From contig NZ_UQKJ01000027.1 in NCBI RefSeq assembly GCF_900541605.1, forward strand, positions 1 to 18,825: 18,825 bases of DNA. Reading direction: 5' to 3'. A program made the position numbers and the translations under genes. Under the pieces are notes generated by a model, which was not told the origin of the DNA, did not search any database, and worked only from the letters and a program-made list of their open reading frames with translations. Source of the DNA: an uncultured Dialister sp. (GTDB taxonomy: Bacteria > Bacillota > Negativicutes > Veillonellales > Dialisteraceae). This document shows, one piece after another, positions 1-8,200 of this stretch; within the stretch, counting starts at the first letter, position 1, and each line of letters begins with the position of its first letter.

Positions 1-721
1 CGCCTACTTTGACGGTACCACGTTCAACTCTGCCGGTAGCAACGGTGCCACGGCCGGTGATGGTGAATACGTCTTCGACAGGCATCAGGAACGGTTTATC
101 GGTATCACGCTGAGGAGTCGGGATGTATTCGTCGACAGCCTTCATGAGATCGCGGATCTTCTGTTCATCTTCCTTGTTGCCATTAAGAGCGCCAAGAGCG
201 GAGCCAACGATAATCGGTACTTCATCGCCCGGGTAGTCATAGGAAGAGAGGAGATCTCTGATTTCCATTTCTACGAGGTCAATCAGTTCAGGATCATCGA
301 CCTGGTCAGCTTTGTTCAGGAATACTACGATTGCCGGAACACCGACCTGTTTAGCCAGGAGGATGTGTTCACGGGTCTGGGGCATCGGGCCATCAGCTGC
401 AGATACTACGAGGATAGCACCATCCATCTGAGCAGCACCGGTAATCATGTTCTTTACATAGTCGGCATGCCCTGGGCAGTCAACGTGTGCATAGTGGCGG
501 GTTTCGGTTTCATATTCAACAGTGGAGGTGTTGATTGTGATACCGCGGGCTCTTTCTTCCGGAGCTTTATCGATGGAAGCGTAGTCGAGGAAGTTTGCTT
601 TGCCTTCTTCAGCCAGTACTTTGGTGATAGCAGCGGTCAGAGTGGTTTTGCCGTGGTCGACATGGCCAATGGTGCCGATGTTAACATGGGGCTTTGTTCT
701 TTCGTAATGAGCTTTTGCCAT
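1..721 (-). CDS. tuf: Elongation factor Tu (5' part, truncated by window start)
   Basis: Translation GTPase that carries aminoacyl-tRNA to the ribosomal A site in the cytoplasm. The first 240 residues are in the window and the rest lies beyond base 1. Seen: the P-loop GHVDHGKT at residues 19-26, the switch II motif DCPGH at 81-85 and NKAD at 136-139, followed by the start of domain 2. The ATG at 721 is preceded by a strong Shine-Dalgarno sequence (AAGGAG, plus-strand 729-734), only 18 bp after the fusA stop, so it is the next gene of the str operon. The identification is certain. Whether the genome has a second tuf copy cannot be seen here. Confidence 0.98.
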   Translation of the reverse strand, partial: MAKAHYERTKPHVNIGTIGHVDHGKTTLTAAITKVLAEEGKANFLDYASIDKAPEERARGITINTSTVEYETETRHYAHVDCPGHADYVKNMITGAAQMDGAILVVSAADGPMPQTREHILLAKQVGVPAIVVFLNKADQVDDPELIDLVEMEIRDLLSSYDYPGDEVPIIVGSALGALNGNKEDEQKIRDLMKAVDEYIPTPQRDTDKPFLMPVEDVFTITGRGTVATGRVERGTVKVG

Positions 722-739
722 TTTGTTTCTCCTTAAAAA

Positions 740-2818
740 TTATTTGTTTCCAAGTCTTTCTTCAGTAATCTTCTGAGAGATTGCTTTCGGAACTTCTTCG
801 TAATGATCGAATGTCATGGTGAAGGTACCACGGCCCTGTGTGGAGCTGCGGAGAGCAGTCGCATAGCCGAACATTTCAGACAGTGGAACGAAGCCTTTGA
901 TTCTGGATTCGCCGTTTTCTGTTTCCATACCTTCAATACGGCCACGGCGGGAGTTCAGGCCGCCGATAACGTCGCCCATGTAGTCTTCCGGAACATCGAC
1001 TTCTACGCTCATGTATGGTTCGAGGAGGACAGGATCAGCTTTCTTGGCACCATCTTTGAATGCCATGGAACCTGCAACTTTGAAGGCCATTTCAGAGGAG
1101 TCGACATCATGGTAAGACCCATCATATACGGTAACTTTAATATCAACCATCGGATATCCGGCAACAACGCCATCCTGCATGGCAGCTTCGACACCGGCCT
1201 GGATCGGGTTGATGAATTCCTTCGGAATTACGCCGCCCACGACTTCGTTGTCGAATTCAAAGCCCTTGCCTGCTTCCATCGGTTCAAGACGGAGCCAGCA
1301 GTGGCCGTACTGACCATGACCACCTGTCTGACGAATGAATTTACCTTCAGATTCAACAGACTTGCGGATGGTTTCACGGTAAGCAACCTGCGGTTTGCCT
1401 ACGGTGCAGTCCACGTTGAATTCACGTCTCATACGATCGACGATGATATCCAGGTGGAGTTCGCCCATACCGGAAATAATGGTCTGGTTGGTTTCAGGAT
1501 CCGTGTGTACCTTGAATGTCGGATCTTCTTCTGCCAGTCTCTGGAGGGCGTTGCCCATCTTTTCCTGGTCAGCTTTGGTCTTCGGTTCAACAGCAACAGA
1601 GATAACGGGATCCGGGAATTCCATTTTTTCAAGGACAATCGGATGGTCCGGGTCACAGAGTGTATCGCCGGTGGTAACATCCTTGAAGCCTACAGCTGCA
1701 GCGATATCGCCGGTGTAAGCTACATCGATTTCCTTTCTGTGGTTGGCATGCATCAGGAGGATACGGCCAACACGTTCCTTTTTGTCCTTTGTGGAGTTCA
1801 GGACATAGGTGCCCTGGTGCATTTCGCCGGAGTAAACCCGGAAATAAGCCAGTTTACCTACGAAGGGATCTGCCATGATCTTGAATGCCAGGGCTGCCAG
1901 CGGAGCGCTGTCGGATACCGGGCGTTCTTCTTCTTCGCCGTCCAGGGATGTGCCCTTGACAGGAGGAATATCCAGAGGAGATGGCAGATAGTCAATGACA
2001 GCATCCAGAAGCATCTGGATACCTTTGTTCTTGTATGCAGAGCCGCAGAATACGGGGAACAGCTGGCATGCCAGTACCTGTTTACGGATGGAAGCTTTGA
2101 TTTCGTCGATGGAAATTTCTTCCCCTTCCAGGTATTTTTCAGCCAGTGCGTCATCGCCGTCGCAAGCGGCTTCGATGATCTTTTCACGGTATTCTTCGAC
2201 CATGTCTTTCATATCATCGGAAACAGGTTCCTTATGATACTGTTTGCCATCGTCGCTGTCGTAAATTTCAGCTTCTCTTTCCAGCAGGTCGATGATACCT
2301 TTGAAGGTATCCTGCTTGCCGATTGGGAGCTGCATAGGGATAGCTTTGGCATGCAGACGGGTGTCGATGGTCTTTACAGCATGCAGGAAATCTGCGCCAA
2401 CTGTATCCATCTTGTTGATGAATGCAATACGGGGAACATGGTAGTGGTCTGCCTGTCTCCAAACGGTTTCAGACTGGGTCTGAACGCCATCTTTTGCACT
2501 GAATACGGCAACGGAGCCATCCAGTACGCGCAGGGAACGTTCAACTTCTACTGTGAAGTCTACATGCCCTGGGGTATCAATGATGTTGACACGATAGCCT
2601 TTCCAGTGGCAGGTGGTAGCAGCAGATGTAATGGTAATACCGCGTTCCTGTTCCTGAGCCATCCAGTCCATGGTAGCTGCGCCATCATGAACTTCACCGA
2701 TCTTGTGGTTTACACCGGTATAATACAGGATACGTTCCGTGGTTGTTGTCTTACCTGCATCAATGTGTGCCATGATGCCGATGTTTCTTGTTTTTTCAAG
2801 CGGAAATTCTCTGCCCAC
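740..2818 (-). CDS. fusA: Elongation factor G
   Basis: GTPase that drives ribosomal translocation and, with ribosome recycling factor, subunit splitting. The protein has 692 residues, the normal EF-G length. It shows the P-loop AHIDAGKTTT (17-26), the effector stretch ERGITI, DTPGH and NKMD, then the later EF-G domains with GGVIPKEFI and the C-terminal RGRIEGME. The start codon is GTG at 2818, read as Met; AAGGAG at 2827-2832 lies 8 nt upstream, which supports this start. It sits 21 bp downstream of rpsG and 18 bp upstream of tuf, in the classic str operon order. A very long antisense ORF covers the opposite strand but is a shadow. Confidence 0.98.
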   Translation of the reverse strand: MGREFPLEKTRNIGIMAHIDAGKTTTTERILYYTGVNHKIGEVHDGAATMDWMAQEQERGITITSAATTCHWKGYRVNIIDTPGHVDFTVEVERSLRVLDGSVAVFSAKDGVQTQSETVWRQADHYHVPRIAFINKMDTVGADFLHAVKTIDTRLHAKAIPMQLPIGKQDTFKGIIDLLEREAEIYDSDDGKQYHKEPVSDDMKDMVEEYREKIIEAACDGDDALAEKYLEGEEISIDEIKASIRKQVLACQLFPVFCGSAYKNKGIQMLLDAVIDYLPSPLDIPPVKGTSLDGEEEERPVSDSAPLAALAFKIMADPFVGKLAYFRVYSGEMHQGTYVLNSTKDKKERVGRILLMHANHRKEIDVAYTGDIAAAVGFKDVTTGDTLCDPDHPIVLEKMEFPDPVISVAVEPKTKADQEKMGNALQRLAEEDPTFKVHTDPETNQTIISGMGELHLDIIVDRMRREFNVDCTVGKPQVAYRETIRKSVESEGKFIRQTGGHGQYGHCWLRLEPMEAGKGFEFDNEVVGGVIPKEFINPIQAGVEAAMQDGVVAGYPMVDIKVTVYDGSYHDVDSSEMAFKVAGSMAFKDGAKKADPVLLEPYMSVEVDVPEDYMGDVIGGLNSRRGRIEGMETENGESRIKGFVPLSEMFGYATALRSSTQGRGTFTMTFDHYEEVPKAISQKITEERLGNK

Positions 2819-2839
2819 GATTTTTTCTCCTTATTAAAA

Positions 2840-3310
2840 TTACCAGCGGTAATGAGCAAAAGCCTTGTTGGCTTCAGCCATTTTATGAGTATCTTCTTTC
2901 TTCTTTACTGCTGCGCCCGTATTGTTGTAAGCGTCCATCAGTTCACCTGCAAGACGTTCTTCCATAGTACGTTCGCTGCGCTGACGGGCATAGTTGACCA
3001 TCCAGCGGATACCCAGAGTCAGACGACGGTCTGCTCTGACTTCTACCGGCACCTGATAGTTGGCGCCGCCTACACGGCGGGCACGAACTTCAACAACCGG
3101 CATAACATTATTGAGAGCCTGTTCGAAAATTTCGATCGGTTCTTTATTCAGCTTGCTGTGGCAGATATCAAATGCGCCATAGACGATAGATTCTGCGACG
3201 CCCTTCTTGCCGTCCAGCATAACCTTGTTGATGAAACGGGTTACTGTCTTATTTCCATACACGGGATCCGGCAGCACGTCACGTCTCGGAACAGCACCTT
3301 TTCTCGGCAT
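2840..3310 (-). CDS. rpsG: 30S ribosomal protein S7
   Basis: Primary 16S rRNA-binding protein that nucleates the head of the 30S subunit. The 156 residues begin MPRKGAVPRR and contain the S7 hallmarks: GNKTVTRFINKVMLDGKK, the EIFEQALNNVMPVVEVRARRVGG segment and the C-terminal AHYRW. The length equals the usual bacterial S7. A strong AAGGAGG-type ribosome binding site lies just upstream near 3320-3327. It is the third gene of the str operon, 55 bp after rpsL. In some bacteria S7 represses this operon by binding its own mRNA; nothing in the sequence tests that here. Confidence 0.98.
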   Translation of the reverse strand: MPRKGAVPRRDVLPDPVYGNKTVTRFINKVMLDGKKGVAESIVYGAFDICHSKLNKEPIEIFEQALNNVMPVVEVRARRVGGANYQVPVEVRADRRLTLGIRWMVNYARQRSERTMEERLAGELMDAYNNTGAAVKKKEDTHKMAEANKAFAHYRW

Positions 3311-3365
3311 TGTTAATTTCCTCCTTAAAACGTTGTTTGTTAGTCACATTACATATAATCTCGAA

Positions 3366-3740
3366 TTATTTCTTTTCGCGCTTAGCGCCGTATTTGGAAC
3401 GGCCCTGCTGACGTCCGGATACACCTACGGTATCGAGAGCGCCGCGGATAATGTGGTAACGAACACCTGGAAGATCCTTAACACGGCCGCCTCTGATGAG
3501 GACGACGGAGTGTTCCTGCAGGTTATGGCCTTCACCAGGAATGTAAGCAGAAACTTCGATTCCGTTGGTCAGGCGTACACGGGCTACTTTACGGAGAGCA
3601 GAGTTTGGCTTCTTCGGGGTAGCTGTGTAAACTCTTGTGCAGACGCCACGTTTCTGTGGAGACTGTTTCAGAGCCGGGGTCTTCGCTTTGGTAGCCAGAG
3701 TCTGGCGTCCTTTACGAACCAGCTGATTGATTGTCGGCAA
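3366..3740 (-). CDS. rpsL: 30S ribosomal protein S12 (TTG start)
   Basis: Decoding-centre protein of the 30S subunit. I choose the TTG at 3740 as start. It gives a 124-residue protein beginning MPTINQLVRKGR, the canonical S12 N-terminus and length, and GGAGG (3749-3753) lies 8 nt upstream. The longer in-frame GTG at 3747-3749 overlaps that Shine-Dalgarno sequence and would add three unusual residues, so it is unlikely. The TPKKPNSALRK loop has Lys43 and Lys44, and GGRVKDLPGVRY has Lys88 and Asp89. These are the wild-type residues at positions where changes cause streptomycin resistance, so no such resistance change is seen here. Confidence 0.97.
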   Translation of the reverse strand: MPTINQLVRKGRQTLATKAKTPALKQSPQKRGVCTRVYTATPKKPNSALRKVARVRLTNGIEVSAYIPGEGHNLQEHSVVLIRGGRVKDLPGVRYHIIRGALDTVGVSGRQQGRSKYGAKREKK

Positions 3741-3748
3741 AATGGGCA

Positions 3749-3753
3749 CCTCC
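3749..3753 (-). promoter_or_regulatory. Shine-Dalgarno deciding the rpsL TTG start
   Basis: GGAGG on the minus strand. Its 8-nt distance to TTG 3740 is ideal, while GTG 3749 overlaps it. This argues for a TTG-initiated rpsL. Confidence 0.8.
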
Positions 3754-3783
3754 TTTCTTCAATGGTAAATTTATAATTGATCC

Positions 3784-3802
3784 TCCGAAGCGGAGCTTCG
3801 GA
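3784..3802 (-). other. Hairpin between the L7Ae-like gene and rpsL
   Basis: Perfect 8-bp inverted repeat TCCGAAGC / GCTTCGGA with a 3-nt loop, 5 bases after the L7Ae-like stop codon. The RNA strand continues GGAUCAAUUAUAAAU, which has no clean U-run. It is therefore a poor intrinsic terminator and more likely an attenuating, processing or stabilising structure at the start of the rpsL-rpsG-fusA-tuf part of the operon. Confidence 0.6.
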
Positions 3803-3807
3803 AGATA

Positions 3808-4059
3808 TTACCGGGATTTAAGGATGGCAGCGGATGCAGCTTTCACTTTGATGCCGCAGGCACGGCCGATTTCTTTCTTCGTGAATCCCTGTTCCACAGG
3901 AATCCCTGACGACTGGCAGGCTTCCAGTAAAGGGCGGGCAATTCTTTCATCACAGTCAGAAGCAATAAATACACAGGCTGCTTCCTGTTTTTCAATAGCC
4001 CGTTCTGTTTCCTTCATGCCTACTACATGGGCAGTAGACTTCAAATCTTCCAGCGTCAT
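3808..4059 (-). CDS. L7Ae-family RNA-binding protein (YbxF/RplGB-like)
   Basis: Small protein of the L7Ae/L30e/S12e family. Relatives such as Bacillus YbxF bind kink-turn RNA and sit just upstream of rpsL. Starting at ATG 4059 gives 83 residues (MTLEDLKSTAHVVG...), matching the roughly 82-residue family. AGGTG directly upstream fits this start; the in-frame GTG at 4068 lies inside that ribosome binding site and is rejected. The stretch AACVFIASDCDERIARPLLEACQSSGIPV followed by KKEIGRACGIKVKAASAAI matches the L7Ae fold's binding region. It is the first gene of the transcript from the promoter at 4105-4133. The exact role is inferred from family and position. Confidence 0.88.
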   Translation of the reverse strand: MTLEDLKSTAHVVGMKETERAIEKQEAACVFIASDCDERIARPLLEACQSSGIPVEQGFTKKEIGRACGIKVKAASAAILKSR

Positions 4060-4104
4060 TCGTCTCACCTGCTTTACAGCACACTAAATCCACGCAACAT
4101 TGGA

Positions 4105-4133
4105 ATTATACCATCACCATTGCTGGATGTCAA
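4105..4133 (-). promoter_or_regulatory. Sigma-70 promoter of the str operon
   Basis: On the minus strand, -35 TTGACA (plus-strand 4128-4133) and -10 TATAAT (4105-4110), both perfect consensus, separated by exactly 17 bp. Transcription would start near 4098 and give a leader of about 40 nt before the L7Ae-like ATG. This is the strongest promoter visible in the window and fits an operon for abundant translation proteins. Confidence 0.9.
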
Positions 4134-4350
4134 ACATTTTTACACTCTTTTTTCTCCGTATTTATGCGCAACTTTTTTACCACGTATCCACGTGTATCAT
4201 TGCTGTAAATCTGATACTCCTGATACTGTCAAATGAAAGTAAATTCACTGCCCGGGCAGAATGGCAGCAGCAGATAGGGTACGGTCCCTTTATCCCTGCG
4301 GCAGTTTCTATAATTAAGCTGAATTGATGGCTTCAGTCCTTCCGAATTCA

Positions 4351-4359
4351 TGGTAAAAT
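4351..4359 (+). promoter_or_regulatory. Possible extended -10 of the LOG gene
   Basis: TGGTAAAAT matches an extended -10 (TGnTAAAAT), about 40 bp before the ATG. No good -35 is present at 17 bp. The perfect TATAAT at 4309-4314, also without a clear -35, is an alternative. Confidence 0.4.
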
Positions 4360-4400
4360 ATTTAAGGTATGTTTTTTATGCACCCGAAGGAGATGTGAAA

Positions 4401-4961
4401 ATGGCTTATAAGAACGTCGTTGTGTACTGCGGTTCCCGGGCAGGGAATAATCCTTCCTACGCCGCCCTGGCCGGACGTCTTGGTGAAGCACTTGGAAAAA
4501 ATGGCTTTCACCTGATTTATGGCGGTGGGACAGTCGGCCTTATGGGGATCCTTGCCGATGCTGCCCTGACTGCAGGCGGACACGTGACAGGCATTATTCC
4601 GGAGGTTTTTATAGAAAAAGAGCAGGCCCACCGAGGATTGACCGAACTTATCGAAGTGCCTGATATGACAACGCGAAAAAAGAGACTCATGGAATCCGGA
4701 GATGCCTTTCTTGTCCTTCCCGGCGGTATAGGCACACTGGAAGAACTGGCTGATACCCTGAGCCACTATCGGATTTATTGGACTCCAGGAAATCGACCTC
4801 CCATTCTTATCATGAACCCCGATGGCATTTATGACCCTTTGAAAGAGCTGATGGCCAACTGGATGTACCGGGGATTTGCCGGCAGGGAAGACCTGTCCTC
4901 TATCCGGTTCTGTAAAACAGTGGAAGAAGTCATAGCTATCATTAAGCCCCGAAAACTATAA
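4401..4961 (+). CDS. LOG-family nucleotide phosphoribohydrolase (TIGR00730)
   Basis: Rossmann-fold protein of the LOG (lonely guy) family. Characterised members cleave AMP or cytokinin nucleotides to ribose 5-phosphate plus the base. Starting at ATG 4401 gives 186 residues with AAGGAGA 7 nt upstream; a longer reading from 4350 has no ribosome binding site. Motifs seen: CGSRAG near 10-15, the phosphate loop GGGTVGLMG (41-49), MTTRK near 89-93 and the family signature PGGIGTLEE (107-115), with the conserved Glu pair at 114-115. It is a single-gene unit divergent from the str operon and closed by a strong palindromic terminator. The substrate in this organism is unknown. Confidence 0.9.
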   Translation: MAYKNVVVYCGSRAGNNPSYAALAGRLGEALGKNGFHLIYGGGTVGLMGILADAALTAGGHVTGIIPEVFIEKEQAHRGLTELIEVPDMTTRKKRLMESGDAFLVLPGGIGTLEELADTLSHYRIYWTPGNRPPILIMNPDGIYDPLKELMANWMYRGFAGREDLSSIRFCKTVEEVIAIIKPRKL

Positions 4962-4966
4962 ACAGG

Positions 4967-5010
4967 AAGAGGAGAAAATCAATGGAATTCCATTGATTTT
5001 CTCCTCTTTT
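4967..5010 (+). terminator. Palindromic terminator after the LOG gene
   Basis: A perfect 21-bp inverted repeat, arms 4967-4987 and 4988-5008, centred on GGAATTCC with no unpaired bases, followed by a short T-run (to 5010). It starts 6 bases after the LOG stop. In RNA it would form a long hairpin with a small AAUU loop. It may act in both directions because the 5' arm begins with AAGAGGAG. Confidence 0.8.
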
Positions 5011-5147
5011 GCTGACGGCACATTCTGAATAAAGTTTTTGATACTGCGAATTACCATAATATACTCCTGTTCATGAGCGCTCGAAAGCATCGTATACTAT
5101 GTAATTTCTATGAATTTCTCAAAACCATGCATAAAAAGCATGATTTC

Positions 5148-5159
5148 AAACGAACGTTT
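5148..5159. promoter_or_regulatory. Candidate operator palindrome
   Basis: AAACGAACGTTT has perfect 5-bp arms around a 2-nt centre. It lies about 15 bp upstream of the likely -35 of the activase promoter. TetR-family proteins bind short palindromes of this kind, and the operon encodes such a regulator, so it is a candidate autoregulatory site. This is inference only. Confidence 0.35.
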
Positions 5160-5172
5160 TAATGTATTGGCA

Positions 5173-5201
5173 TTGTAGGATGTATCGAAGAGTGCTAAAA
5201 T
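5173..5201 (+). promoter_or_regulatory. Probable promoter of the activase-TetR operon
   Basis: TTGTAG (5173-5178), a 17-bp spacer, then TAAAAT (5196-5201) preceded by TGC, giving an extended -10. A TATAAT at 5201-5206 overlaps it with a poor -35. The transcript would have a leader of roughly 90 nt. Confidence 0.5.
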
Positions 5202-5299
5202 ATAATCGAACAAATCAATCATATGATTATAAACAACAGGACAAAATCTGTATATTCATTTTCCATACTCATGGACATGCCATGGGATAGGAGGGTTTT

Positions 5300-8200
5300 A
5301 TGAAACCGGTTATTCATGTAGGAATCGATGTGGGATCTACCACTGTCAAAGTGGCTGCCCTGTCGCCGTACCTGAAACTTCTTTTCGGCCGTTACCAGCG
5401 GCATATGTCTGATATCCGGACAGCCACCATTCATCTGCTGAAAGAACTGCAGGAAAAATTCTCGGGATATCGTATTACCGCATCCATTTCCGGCAGCGGC
5501 GGTATGGGACTCGCAAAAATGATGGGTCTCCCGTTCTGCCAGGAAATTCTGGCTGAAACAAAGGCCATCCGTACATTCCATCCCGATACGGATGTAATCA
5601 TTGAACTGGGCGGGGAGGATGAAAAAATCACCTATCTCCGAAATGGTGTGGACCAGCGGATGAATGGCGCCTGTGCCGGCGGCACCGGTGCTTTTATCGA
5701 CCGCATGGCATCCCTTCTCTCCGTAGACGCAGCAGGCCTTGGCGAGCTGGCTTCCCGGGCGAAGCAGATTTACCCCATCGCTTCCCGGTGCGGCGTCTTT
5801 GCCAAGACCGATATCCAGGCTCTCCTGAATGAAGGAGTATCCCATGAAGACGTGGCCCTTTCCGTTTTTCAGGCCGTAGTAAACCAGACTATTTCCGGCC
5901 TTACCTGCGGCCGTCCGGTCCATGGTAAAGTGGCTTTTCTTGGCGGTCCACTCACGTTCCAGCCGGTTCTTCGGGAACGGTTCCAGAAGACCCTGGAACT
6001 CTCCGATGAAGACACCATCGTCCCGGCACATGGGGAACTGTACGTGGCCATCGGCGCTGCCGTCTCCGCCCGTCATGACCGGCCTATAGACCTGGACAGC
6101 TGGCTTGCCAAAGTAGAACAGGAAAAGGATGTAAGCCTTGGTACATCGAAGACCCTGCCTCCCCTCTTTGCTAATGAAGAGGAATATAAAGAATTCAAAG
6201 AACGGCACAGCCGTTTCCATGCACCCCGGGGAGACATCTCCAAAGCCAGTGGATCCGTATGGCTCGGCATTGATGCCGGTTCCACCACGATTAAAGCGGT
6301 ACTGCTTGATAAAGAAGGCCGCATCCTCTATGACTACTATGGCAGTAATAAGGGAACGCCCCTGGCCGGAGCCAGGAAGATTCTCACCGACCTTTATGAG
6401 AAACTCCCTGAAGGTGTGACCATAGCCGGTGCCGGTGTCACCGGCTACGGTGAAGAACTGATTAAGCGGGCCCTGCAGACCGATGTGGGGGAAGTAGAAA
6501 CAATGGCCCATTATCGGGGCGCCAAACATTTCCTTCCCGATGTGACCACTATTCTGGATATCGGCGGGCAGGACATGAAGTGCTGCCGCATCAGGGACGG
6601 AGCTGTGGATGACATTCTCCTGAATGAAGCCTGCTCCTCCGGCTGTGGTTCTTTCCTCGACACCTTCGCCCAGTCCCTGGGTATGGATATCGAAACGTTT
6701 TCCCAGATTGCACTGAAAGCACCTCACCCGGTAGATCTGGGGTCCCGGTGCACAGTCTTCATGAACTCCCGTGTCCGGGAAGCACAGAAGAATGGAGTCT
6801 CTGTGGCTGATATTTCCGCCGGCCTTTCTTACTCCGTCATCAAAAATGCCCTGTATAAGGTCATCCGCCTTCGCCGGGCTGAAGACCTGGGCAATAAAGT
6901 GGTCGTCCAGGGTGGCACATTCTATAATGATGCCGTGCTTCGAGCTTTGGAAAAGCTTCTGGGCTGCCATGTAATCCGTCCCGATGTGGCAGGCCTCATG
7001 GGAGCCTACGGTATTGCACTCATCACAAAAGACTCCTGCCCCGAAGGCCATGTATCGTCCCTGGTCACTCCGGAAGAACTGAAGTCCCTTTCCTATACCA
7101 ATGAAATGAAACGGTGCCCGGGCTGCGGTAACCATTGCATGATCACCATCACCCGTTTCAACGACGGCCGGGCTTTTGTATCCGGCAACCGCTGCGAACG
7201 GGGAGCCGCCATCATGCTCACCGGCAAGAGTGCCCCCCATTCCCTGCTCCCGAACATTTACCGCTGGAAATACGATAAAATCTGGCATCGTCGGCCACTG
7301 TCACCGAAGCAGGCCTTCCGCGGCACTGTAGGCATTCCCCGTACCCTGAACATGTACGAAGATTATCCCTTCTGGCATGCTTTCTTCTCAAAGCTGGGAT
7401 ACCGGGTTCTCCTTTCCGGGGAACAGGTCCGTGATATTCCAACGGAAGCCATGGAAACCATTCCATCCTACTCTGAATGCTTCCCGGCCAAACTGGCCCA
7501 TGCCCATGTTTATGACCTGGCAAAACACCATCCCGACTTCATCTGGTACCCCTGTATCGATAAAGGTCCTGATGAAGGGAGTACGAACAGCTACAACTGC
7601 CCAATGGTAGCTTCTTATCCTGAAAATATTCAGGCCAATATGGACGAAGTCCTCTCAAAGTACCATGCCAAGTTCTACCACCCCTTCCTGCCCCTTCACT
7701 CCGATGCCGTTGTGGGAAGGCTGAAGAAATTCTTCAAGCCCTTCAAGATTTCCGGAAGTGAAATCGAAGCCGCCGTCCTTGCAGGCCGGGCTGCAGAAAA
7801 GAAGTACATGGAAGAGCTCAAGCAGGAAACGAAACGGATTCTGAAAGAAATTAATGATAAACATCTTATCGGTATCGTCCTGGCAGGCCGTCCCTACCAT
7901 GTAGACCCCACGGTGAACCACTCCATTCCAGATCTCATCAACCAGCTTGGCATGGCCGTCCTTTCCGAAGACGGTGTATCCATGGTGGGTGGTGAATTCC
8001 CAAATCTCCGGGTTATGAACCAGTGGACCTGGCACAGCCGCCTCTACAGGGCAGCGGACTATGTTACCCGCCACGCCAATCTGGAGCTGGTGGAACTCAA
8101 CTCCTTCGGTTGTGGTCTGGACGCCGTGGTTACCGACCAGGTCCAGGAAATCATGAACAAGAGAGGCCGCCTCTACACCTGCCTGAAGATTGACCAGAGC

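Larger units (their letters stand above)
4060..4400. other. Divergent intergenic region, str operon / LOG gene
   Basis: About 340 bp without a convincing gene. It holds the consensus promoter of the str operon (minus strand) and, nearer the LOG gene, a perfect TATAAT at 4309-4314 and an extended -10 (TGGTAAAAT) at 4351-4359 on the plus strand. Short ORFs here lack ribosome binding sites. Confidence 0.7.
5011..5299. other. Intergenic control region of the activase operon
   Basis: AT-rich gap of about 290 bp with no convincing ORF. It contains the perfect short palindrome AAACG-aa-CGTTT (5148-5159), a CATGC/GCATG inverted pair near 5126-5142, a probable promoter at 5173-5201, and CATGG/CCATG arms just before the ribosome binding site AGGAGGG (5289-5295). 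Confidence 0.6.

Noticed and set aside
803..3316. 837-codon plus-strand ORF opposite fusA and rpsG
   Set aside because: It lies entirely antisense to two certain genes, runs through the gap between them, has no ribosome binding site and its product resembles nothing; it is a side effect of codon bias in fusA and rpsG.
4100..4327. Small ORF in the str/LOG intergenic region
   Set aside because: No Shine-Dalgarno sequence, overlaps the str promoter, and is rich in rare-looking residues; more likely non-coding.
5219..7288. 689-codon minus-strand ORF opposite the activase gene
   Set aside because: Shadow of the activase reading frame; composition is typical of antisense translation and there is no start signal.
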